From Mesorhabditis belari (lineage: Eukaryota > Nematoda > Chromadorea > Rhabditida > Rhabditidae): a stretch of DNA of 64,000 bases. The notes below the pieces were generated by a model, which saw nothing but the letters and a program-made list of their open reading frames with translations, ran no database searches and was not told the origin of the DNA. The stretch spans positions 1,204,501-1,268,500 of the forward strand of contig CAUEEP010000729.1 in NCBI GenBank assembly GCA_958450365.1, read 5' to 3'. Shown here piece after piece: positions 55,701-64,000 of the stretch (positions within the stretch are counted from its first letter, which is position 1; the number at the start of each line of letters is the position of its first letter). The translations under genes were made by a program, and so were the position numbers.

Positions 55701-58410
55701 TCGTCCGACCGTGGTATTCGACACTAAACCAAAATTTGTAGCTTCTTGTTTCAAGGTTTCAAGTAAAAATAACCAAAACCCACTCTAATTATATGATGAT
55801 CTAAGAGTTTTATCGATTCCTTTTCGCGATTTGGAAGTGGCAATCGATCAACCCTTCGAGAGCTTGCTCCGAGTTCGCGCCAAACGCTAAATTATTAATT
55901 TTAATCCCTCATCAAATGAAATTTTTATTTTCCAAAAGTTTCTTGCAAAACTTACGCATATGTGACTAAATTAAACAACGAGGGCACTCCCATCAACACT
56001 TTTCCGGAGACAGCGGCCTGAAATTTATCTGTTAGCAAAAAGTAAACAAACAACAACCTATTGCTTAATAACCCTAATACATGCACAACTATTACCACCA
56101 AGAAAAGACACGGAAACAATCATCACAAATAAAATCACAAGCACAAAAATAATGGTGGTTAGGGATAATATGGTTGACAATCTACAAAACAAAACATAAA
56201 CACCTAACCTTAAACTATTTCTAGAAACAGGTATCAAAACGATATAAACGTAATAAGAGTCAGTCACGAGCATTTGTTGGCACATAAAAGGGGATTAATC
56301 AGCAAGAATTAATCATTAATCAGCAACAGCAAGAAATAGCAAATAGGTGACAGTTGTGCATGTAATAGAGACGATTTAATAGAGAAATTTGATACCTCGT
56401 TTTCCTCCTCCAACACAACGTCCAATCGTTTTCCCACAACAACATGCCCGCCCGCAGCCACAACTATTGTCTAAAAGAAATATGTTTGGGCTTGTTGCCG
56501 GGCAATGTTTTTTAATATTGGGAAACTAATTTGATTGTTAAATTCCTCAACAAACCTTTCCATTATGAGCCCAAGTAAACGCGGAAAGTGGTCGATCCTT
56601 CGACAGGGGCACCTCTTCGCGATGGATTAGCCTTGCCTCTCGGTCAAAAATTAGCAACTAAATGCGTGACAATAAAAACGTGAGAGCATTCCGAAAAATG
56701 TCAAATAATGCTAATATAAGCAAAAAAAAAAGTTGTTGCATTTCAATCTCACCTGATGTAATTCGGTGATCGCAGCCAGCAAAGTCCCATCACTGTTCCA
56801 TTCGATTTTTTTAATTAATAAAGTACCCGTATACGTATGCGGAACAACCTGAATACGGGGATAAATGTTTGTTTTGATTTGACAAAAAAACTAATTTTCC
56901 GTCAAAGTTTTAAGACTAACTTGATCATAGGCTGATATCATGATCAACTTTCTCTCGGTGAGGGCAGCCAGTGTCCATTTTCCGTTAATCTCCGTGGAAC
57001 AAGCTAGCTTGGTTATTGGTTCGTTACAAAGGCTTCGTTCTGTGATATTGCCTCCATCGCAAAACATGACCTACAAAGAAAGTTCCGTACTTTTCCAGTA
57101 TCGGGGGGAAGATCTAGAAGGGGTGCTTTTAGGTTATTTTTTATTTTTTCGTGGGTTTTTCGGGTTTTCCTAGTTTTCGTAGTTTTAACGTGTTATAATC
57201 TAGTAGCGCATTGTCAGGCAGGTCCGAGAGGGGGTCAGTGCTGCAAGCTCTCTGGGATGGGAAGTAATTGGGGCTGAACCTAATCCATTCCCAGAGAGCT
57301 TAAGCCCCTTCCGGACCTGCCTGACAATGCACTACTAGATTATAACACGTTAAAACTACGAAGAAACTAGGGAAAAAAACCCAAAAAACATAACAAAAAC
57401 GTGAAAACCATGAAAAAAATCACCATTTAAAAGTCCCCCCGATACTGGAAGAGTACCATAAAGCTTTTATTTAATGATAAATCATTAAAGCGATTTAAAT
57501 GACACTACCTGAATACTTCCAGTAGCAAAGCCAAGAATTATTTCTCTCGATTCAGCAGCCCAGACACCACAAGTTACCTAAACCAAAATTTTTTAAATGC
57601 CCAAACTTTAAAACTTACATCGTGATCAGCTGCCGGAAATTGATGGCTCCAAATCCGTTGACCACTTGCAGAACCAACAAGCACGAAGTTGTCCTCGTAA
57701 CAAATCAATGCAGATCGACCACACGGAGACCAAGAGAGATCACGAACCTAAAGATACAATCAATATGGAAGTAAAAGTAATAGTAGTAAAAGCTTGAAAT
57801 AGAAAATGTATTTTACTAAAAACAAACTTTCACTCCCCGATCGTTGACGAGCTCGACCGACCATCGATCGTCGTTTCGCACCCAAACGTAGATTACTCCT
57901 AAAATGTTTAGCGTAAAAAAGAAGCCAATCAGTAATCACTGTTTATAAGGTAATTTAGAAAAAAAACAAACCCGAAGCATCACATGAAGCTAATTTACAT
58001 TGCGGTTTATTCCAAGTTGCCATACAAATCGTCGAGTGATGTCCGCGGAGGTTGAAGTTGTATCTAAACATGTTAAAGTTTGATCTCTGATGAATACTTT
58101 TCCTTGTCAATTTAAAACAAACAATTAAAATGTACCTTTGACTGTCTTCATCACAGGGAGCAATTGAGGTCAACGTTACTCCGACGGCGCCCGACTCACT
58201 TCCGATTCCCAGCATCCCATGGCCCGGTCGATCGGGTTGAGGCATCCATGTGAGACATGTTATACCTAAATGAAATCTATTGTTTAACAATTGAAATTTT
58301 CCTTACAAAGATGATAACTAATGTAACTAACTAACGTAAAAACAAGTTAAAAACAAACCGGGATCTATCCGACTTCCTGGCCAGTCCGGACTTTCCCAGG
58401 CTATCTTCAT
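52757..58410 (-). CDS. TULP4: Tubby-like protein 4 (WD repeats plus tubby C-terminus)
   Basis: Ortholog of human TULP4; I believe the C. elegans name is tub-2. Exons in coding order: 58410-58359, 58265-58136, 58063-57972, 57898-57828, 57747-57619, 57577-57509, 57070-56921, 56848-56753, 56657-56556, 56470-56396, 56017-55956, 55886-55784, 55723-55612, 55533-55454, 55348-55258, 55037-54970, 54846-54697, 54604-54532, 54490-54399, 54359-54222, 54141-54042, 53970-53821, 53654-53437, 53393-53313, 53246-53082, 53036-52968, 52873-52757: about 944 residues, shorter than human (~1540). The N-terminal WD part shows [32 protein letters not shown] and [13 protein letters not shown]. The middle shows [14 protein letters not shown] and [19 protein letters not shown] [15 protein letters not shown]. 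The tubby end shows [18 protein letters not shown] and [13 protein letters not shown], stop. ATG 58408-58410 is the one in phase with exon 2. The boundary at 53311-53334 is uncertain (GC donor or upstream GT). Likely role: a WD/tubby adaptor; the substrate is unknown. Confidence 0.92.
57087..57456. mobile_element. MITE related to the Merlin-like element
   Basis: Ends GTACTTTTCCAGTATCGGGG and CCCCGATACTGGAAGAGTAC match the termini of 50610-51076. The interior is different: a long hairpin whose arms run AACGTGTTATAATCTAGTAG to CTACTAGATTATAACACGTT. There is no ORF. It lies in a TULP4 intron (57071-57508). Confidence 0.7.
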
Positions 58411-58879
58411 CAGCTCTCATAAAGTATCTAAAGATAAAAATCGTTAAAGATCGATTGAAAGTTAAAAATGAAAATCGTTAAAGACGAACTTGAAAAAACA
58501 GAAATCAGTTTAAAAACAACAGAAAATTTAAAAACACAGAAAATTTAAAAACAACAGAAAGTTTAAAAACGAATGAATACCATAAATTTGTGTATTAACA
58601 ATACTTTTGGCAATTAACAATAGTATTAACAGAGCAAATGCTCAAGCAAATCAAAACTAAATCATAAAAGCATCGATTTTTATCAACGACCTCAAACAAA
58701 ATGTCAACAAGGAAGTAAATTTTCGCAAAAAGTCGGCACAAAAGTTTCAAGTAATGACGGAATTCTTAAATCTATGAAACTTTCGGTAAAAGCCGGATAA
58801 AGGATCTGATCTTTTTGAGGGGTAATAGCTCAACTACTCAATAAATCTGTCACTGAGTATGAAACGCAAGAATGACTGG

Positions 58880-59025
58880 CGGATACTGGTAAGGTAACAG
58901 GCAAGATACAGGCAAGATACAGGCAAGATACTGGCAAGATACAGGCAAGATACATGCAAGATACTGGCAAGATACAGGCAAGATACAGGCAAGGTAACAG
59001 GCAAGATACAGGCAAGATATAGGCT
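58880..59025. repeat. 11-bp tandem repeat CAGGCAAGATA
   Basis: About 13 copies of GATACAGGCAA with GGTAACAGGC variants, upstream of TULP4. Confidence 0.9.
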
Positions 59026-60061
59026 AAACATCTTCAACTATATAAATATATTAACTAAACATCTTTAAATTTGAATACAAAAGTAAAAACCTGTAGTGTA
59101 AAGTTAGGCGGTTGAGTCAAATTAGTGTTAAAGCCTTAAACAAAAGCAAAAGCAAAGCAAAGCTTGACAAAAGCTTTATAGACAAAAAGCCAAGGTGTGC
59201 TAGGCAAGAAAAGCACGCCAATGGTCAAGACAAAGTCGAATCGATTACCCGCACTTGAAACTTGAAATCCAGAAAAAAAAATGGCCTGGATTAACAAGTG
59301 TGTGTCAACATATTGAGTCGATAATGGAAAGTGTGTGAGTGTTGATGCGCAATGGGAGAAAAAGAGAGCAGGGAGAGCGAGCATTACCGCGGCCGAGCGT
59401 TGTCTCTCTCTTTCAATTCTCCCATCTTTTGTAAGTGAATGCCGGTTTCAGATGGCGCGCCGACCGCCGACCAACGTGATCGTCAAGCACCGCCACCCGC
59501 CCCCAACGATCGGCCTTTCCCTTGGCGTCGCGACCGCTCCTCGGCGCCAGGGAGCCGAGAGTGCAGAGATAGCGCATCAACAACCGGCGACTCTGACACG
59601 GGACACTAAATATCGTACTTTCCTTAGTCAACTCGCTGGCGCAAACTTGGCGTTTTGCCAGTTGCCCCTAATTCGATTGCCTCTCTCGGCCTCTTTGCTC
59701 CCTTTTCTCTCAAATCGCGCGTTTGTAAATATGTGAATCATTTGATTATCGCTTTCTTTAAAGACGATTTCGGTGTTTCTCTCTTTATCCTTGCAAAGAT
59801 TTTGTTTTTCTCTTGAGTCGTGTTATAGAATTAGTTGTTTGTTAACAACGTGTTATAGAATTAGTTGTTTGTTAACAACTAATTCTAAAACAATATTAAC
59901 AATGTTTTTTTTTGTTAATGAAATGTGCTTTTGTGGGCGATTTGTTTATAGAATTTGTTTATAAATAGGTGTTTTGACTCAGAAGTGAATTGCGCGAGGA
60001 AATCGTAATAAGTGCATCAAGAACAGGTTTGTTTAACGGTTGACCTTTATGGTCAACAGTT

Positions 60062-60481
60062 GGGGGTGGGACAAATGCGACCTTTTTTTTGCGCACCTGG
60101 ACATTTGCGCATCTTTTTTTTGCTGGAAAAGGCCTTAGGAAAGGCCGTAGAGCTTCAAAAATGTTTTCATAGAAGGAAATCGTATGCGTAGGATCCGAAT
60201 TTCGACAAATCAGACCTCGCTGACACGTCAAATTTTGGCTAAAACGCAAAAACTACGCAACTTAACGCTTTTCCTCAGTTTTTGCCTTTTAGCCCAAATT
60301 TGACGTGTCAGCGAGGTCCGATTTGTCGAAATTCGGAATCTACGCATACGATTCCCTTATATGGAAAAATTTTCGAAATATTTTCGAAGCTCTACGGCCT
60401 TGCCTAAGGCCTTTTCCAGCAAAAAAAAGGTGCGCAAATGTCCAGATGCGCAAAAAAAAAGGGTCGCATTTGTCCCACCCC
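60062..60481. mobile_element. hAT-like MITE, 8-bp TSD CAACAGTT
   Basis: Third full copy, 420 bp: GGGGGTGGGACAAATGCGAC at the left and GTCGCATTTGTCCCACCCC at the right. CAACAGTT lies at 60054-60061 and 60482-60489. The interior differs from 37933-38430 and matches 19620-19865 (GGAAAAGGCCTTAGGAAAGG). It carries a CGCTGACACGTCAAATTT palindrome. Confidence 0.85.
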
Positions 60482-60677
60482 CAACAGTTAGACAAACCAT
60501 TATTTTTTTTCTTTATGGACAAACTGGTTTCTTTATGAAATTTAACGGTTAAAATGGTAACAGTAAACGATGGATGGGTTTTTCAAGCAGATTTTTTCAA
60601 ATTTCGGTATTTTTGATGAACTAAAACATCGATATCAATCTTTCCCACAATTACTATTAAAACCGCAATAACTTTGT

Positions 60678-60745
60678 CATGACAGGGATCGAATCCTGGT
60701 CTTGCGACTATTGTATACTATACCTATACCGCTATCATTTTTGCA
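60678..60745 (-). repeat. tRNA-like sequence upstream of SCAMP
   Basis: On the minus strand, TAGCGGTATAGGTATAGTA (A-box like) and CAGGATTCGATCCCTG (B box) lie at tRNA spacing, ending in TCATGAC. Acceptor pairing is not seen. Confidence 0.55.
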
Positions 60746-61124
60746 TCTGTATGGATAACAAATTCTAATCCAAAATAAAAAGCATTTATTGTTAAGCCAA
60801 GCAACTCTTCTCAGAACAACCCGAGCTTGAAATCCCATCCCTATCTTCAAGTGACTTATCTTTATTATCTTTGTTCTTTGTTATCTAATAGTTAGAAAGA
60901 GCTGTGTGGATCAATATCATCGGCGTATTTATTATTGTGAATTGTCTTGACCCAGTTCCCGTGCAAAATGGCACGAAAAAGTAAACTCACATTAAAGCAA
61001 ATGTAGTGCCAAGTAGAAAACACTAAACTAAAGAAAATACTAAACTAAAGAAAACATTAAACTAAAGAAAACACTCAAAACCCTTCGTTTTTGTATTTTC
61101 TATGGAGCTACTTTGCGCAACTTG

Positions 61125-61250
61125 CCATAACTTTCTTCTAAGTCGGCCAATCTTTATGATTTTTGTGTCATTTTGTAGATCTCAACAAGTGCAACAAAAT
61201 GACACCAAAATCATAAAGATTGACCGACTTAGAAGAAAGTTATGGCGAAT
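61125..61250. repeat. Hairpin repeat (ATAACTTTCTTCTAA family), copy 3
   Basis: The arms CATAACTTTCTTCTAAGTCG and CGACTTAGAAGAAAGTTATG pair, with the inner stem TTTTGTGTCATTTTGT / ACAAAATGACACCAAAA. It is closely related to 8031-8165 and 20280-20405. Confidence 0.7.
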
Positions 61251-61693
61251 TGCGCAAAAATTGCCAAAAATTTGGCGAAAACTAACCACCGCTATCTCCT
61301 ATTTTCACATTGATGTTATATATTGAAAACTCTCATCATTTAAGATATTCTGTTAAAAAGCTAACCATTTTTTTGTTTTGCCATTATAAAACTTCAAACA
61401 TTTTTTGTTTTTCTTTTCATTTCGAAAGTGTAAAGCATTTTGATGTGACTAAGCGGAAATAGCGCATCATATTTTTTTATTGATTTCGACAATTTCTCTT
61501 TCTTGTAATGGGTTAAAAACAGATATTTGCGATAACTTTTGCCTGAACTGAAGACTTTAGCAACTGACGAGTTGGATCTATGTGTTTTCTGTTCGTTTTT
61601 CCGTTTCTCATTCATTTTAGCTATATTTTCTGTTCGTTTTTCCGTTTCCCATTCATTTTGGCTATATTTTCTATTTCAGAACAAAGCTCATCG

Positions 61694-64000
61694 ATGTCGC
61701 TAAATCAAAACCCGTTCTCCGACCCATTTGCGGTAAGTTTTTTTCACAAATTTGAAGAGTACGAGGTCAACATAGCGTTATTAAAGTAAAGAACAAGTTC
61801 TTTGCGTTCAAAACTTTGCTTGAAATTGCATTTTTTGCATTTTTTTGCTTGAAAACGCAAAAATTTACCCTCGAAATAGTTAAATTTGTGTTAAAAAGTC
61901 TCGTCATTTGGAAGGTTTTCTATATTTTTTATTTTAGGATCCATCGGTACGAGCGGCTGCCGCACCATCGGCGAGTGCAAATGTAAATGAGGATTTCAAC
62001 CCGTTCGCGCAACGCAATCAATCAACTCAGCCAGCACCCACCCATCAGGTAATTTATCAGCTTAAGCTAACATTTGCCCCAAAAGAAATTCTATAACATT
62101 TTCTAAATCAACCCTTTTTGGTGTTTTGAAGTCGCAGTAGACCTTTTAAACGTTTTAGTAGATGCAGTAGATCTTGAAATTTGGTTTCATCAAGCTAGAT
62201 CTGTGATGCTTTAGACTAAAACCATAGTAGCCTAGTTTATGAACTAAAAATTAGTTTTTAAAAACTAAAGCCAGTTCTAACATCGAGATCGTTAGCTTTT
62301 CGTGTTCGTTCCCGTTTTAGTATTTGCTGTATTTAGCCAGCGCTCTCGGGCGGTGCCACCTCTGCAGTGCATGGAGATGAGCTCTTCCGTCGACAAGAGG
62401 AACTCGAGCGAAAAGCACAAGAGCTTCGCCGAAAAGAGGAAGAGCTTGAGCGTCGTCAAAGGGTCGGTGCTTGTATTGGCTACCATCGTTGTAAATTTTA
62501 TTTTGTATTAGATTGCTATTATAATTTTTCATTTTAGGGTACCGCACCCACTGGTGGGGCAACAAATGGCGGGGCGGCGCCTGCTGCTGGAGGAAAACCC
62601 CACAATTGGCCACCTCTGCCAGCCATTATTCCGATCGAACCTTGTTTCTATCAGGTAAACTAAAGTTTTAAAAATAAAAACTGGTGCTATAGTAGCTGGG
62701 GGCGGGACCAGTTTGTAAACATCGGTTTTTTTTGAACTTGCCACTAGTTTAAAAACTTTTTCTGTGGTAATTAATTGCACTGAATCTATTGGAAGCATTT
62801 AAAACTATTCTGAACAGCTTTTCTGCCATTTTGAGCAACAATTCCAAGCCTTCGAGAGTGGTTCTACTTCCATTGGATTTAGAGGTGCGGGACCGAGTTA
62901 AGAGGCTTAAAACCTCAGTAACTACTTTAAATAGCTAGAGAACAGTCATTAAAGCTTAAAGGGGGGAGGGGCATTAATCGGGGCCGAATTTTGAAGAAAA
63001 CGTTTTCTTGGTAACACTGTTTCTATTTTTTTATATTGACAGTTATTGTGTAAAATGGGCGAAAAAACCCGGCTGGGGTGATTTGCCCGTAACTTGGTAT
63101 TTTGGACGCATTCGATTACCCGATTTGTCACAAGTTGGTGTAGGCTGGTACTCGCTTCACGGTGAACATCAGGAGGCTAAAAATTTCTTTTTTATACAAA
63201 ATTCAACACATTTGAAGCAATAAAGGGGACAGAATCGGCTAACACATATAACATAACCAGTCAATGAAACCTAATCTTCCTCTTCATCTTCTTCATTTTC
63301 TCTCAAATTTAAAAGTTCTTCAAGTTGACCTCCAAGTTTATTGATATCATCATCTTCCTTTTCGCATGCAAAGGGATCTCCGACACCAAAAGGCATCTTC
63401 AAACGTAATAATTAGGATTGGTGCAAAAGATTATAACAAAAATTACAAAAAAAAATTATTTTTACAAAAGACCATATAGTAGAAAAACTAATGGATCAAT
63501 ATTTTAGGAGCAGTTTTCTGATATTTTTCTCTATCAAGATAGGAGATCTTGCATTGGTAAATGTTCGTAGCCTCTTAAGGGCGAAAATGATGCTGAGATG
63601 ACGAATATTTCCTTGAGAGTTTTGAAACTTATATTTTGTTTTGAGACTTACCTTGACTGTTAAGTGCAGAAATTGAGTGGCTCTAAAATACCAAGTAACG
63701 GGCAAATCACTCCAGCCGGGTTTTTTTCGCCCATTTTACACAATAACTGTCAATATAAAAAAATAATGTTGCCAAGAAAACGTTTTCTTCAAAATTTGGC
63801 CCCGATTAATGCCCCCGCCCCCCTTTAAATAAATACCAAATTAAGAATCTACGCCATTAAAAACCCTAGAAGAAAAAATTAGTGCGCTCTGATAGAGATG
63901 AATGTGCACTGCCCCCCTCCAACTACTATAGCACCTAAAAACTACCCAAGTGAATAGACTTTTACTTTTTAACTTTTATTGAGTTTAGGATATCGAAGTG
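61694..64000 (+). CDS. scm-1: Secretory carrier membrane protein (SCAMP), 5' part
   Basis: A four-pass membrane protein of the recycling and secretory pathway. Exons in the window: 61694-61732, 61938-62048, 62337-62462, 62538-62654, 63989-64000 (continues beyond the end). All join in phase 0. The cytosolic N-terminus is typical: NPF motif (QNPFSDPFA), a second NPF (DFNPFAQR), a coiled-coil RRQEELERKAQELRRKEEEL, then NWPPLPAIIPIEPCFYQ running into DIEV, the segment just before the first membrane span. TTCTATTTCAG at 61669-61679, 14 bp before the ATG, may be a trans-splice or 5' UTR acceptor. The membrane spans lie outside the window. Confidence 0.93.
62960..63824. mobile_element. TTAA-flanked foldback element in a SCAMP intron
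   Basis: The element starts AGGGGGGAGGGGCATTAATC after TTAA (62956-62959) and ends with the complement before TTAA (63825-63828). The arms match for about 150 bp (AACGTTTTCTTGG, ACAGTTATTGTGTAAAATGG, AACCCGGCTGGGGTGATTTG). The first ~20 bp and the CCCGGCT..GTGATTTG block are shared with 2744-3468. The minus strand carries a 41-codon acidic ORF at 63396-63271 (MPFGVGDPFACEKEDDD... ending EEDEEED). The left arm's + strand keeps GWGDLPVTWYFGRIRLPD open. No transposase is recognised. Confidence 0.75.

Larger units (their letters stand above)
58411..61678. other. Divergent upstream region of TULP4 and SCAMP
   Basis: Contains a tandem repeat (58880-59025), a GC-rich stretch at 59380-59720 (CCGCGGCCGAGCG and similar) that may be a promoter or first exon, a GTTAACAAC direct repeat at 59835-59885, a hAT-like MITE (60062-60481), a tRNA-like sequence (60678) and a hairpin (61125-61250). 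Positions 59335-59736 are open on the + strand, but no family motif is seen, so I do not call a gene. Confidence 0.5.

Noticed and set aside
59335..59736. 133-codon + strand ORF in GC-rich DNA
   Set aside because: No recognised domain; the opposite strand is also partly open. More likely a GC-rich promoter or untranslated exon.

Overview
This is eukaryotic chromosomal DNA, most likely from a nematode. Five protein genes can be rebuilt exon by exon. Their exons are small (about 45-320 nt), many introns are only 40-70 nt, and acceptors read TTTCAG or TTTTAG. One gene is the ELMO/CED-12 engulfment adaptor. The DNA is AT-rich and crowded with short inverted-repeat transposons and tandem repeats. 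I cannot name the species. There are no operon-like prokaryotic genes and no CRISPR array.

Layout. Positions 1-20,800 hold no gene I can confirm. This part is a nest of mobile-element remains: mariner-type elements, CR1-like LINE 3' ends, a second LINE tail, a TTAA-flanked foldback, an element with 8-bp target duplications, and many minisatellites. Positions 20,801-26,365 (+) carry a casein kinase 1 gamma gene (csnk-1). Positions 28,752-44,378 (+) carry a 25-exon ELMO gene (ced-12), encoding about 770 residues. Its introns are swollen by at least eight different tandem repeats, several transposons, tRNA-like elements and one intact antisense tRNA-Pro. Positions 44,597-51,456 (-) carry a 35-exon TRAPPC10 gene (about 1156 residues), tail to tail with ced-12 across 218 bp. 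Positions 52,757-58,410 (-) carry a TULP4-like tubby/WD-repeat gene of about 27 exons. Positions 61,694-64,000 (+) hold the start of a SCAMP gene, which runs off the window.

The five genes are unrelated housekeeping or signalling genes. They form no pathway, although TRAPPC10 and SCAMP both act in membrane traffic and CK1 gamma is membrane-anchored. Exon phases were checked by hand. The summed coding lengths of ced-12 (2313 nt), TRAPPC10 (3471 nt) and csnk-1 (1275 nt) are multiples of three, and every junction keeps frame. TULP4 has one junction that needs a GC donor or an alternative site.

The most interesting material is in the repeats. It includes a mariner relic that fuses the two ends of its transposase and sits inside a LINE tail, TTAA-flanked foldbacks whose arms carry matching micro-ORFs, a Merlin-like element with a zinc-ribbon transposase remnant, a minisatellite that grew inside a LINE coding tail, and a private satellite in almost every large ced-12 intron.
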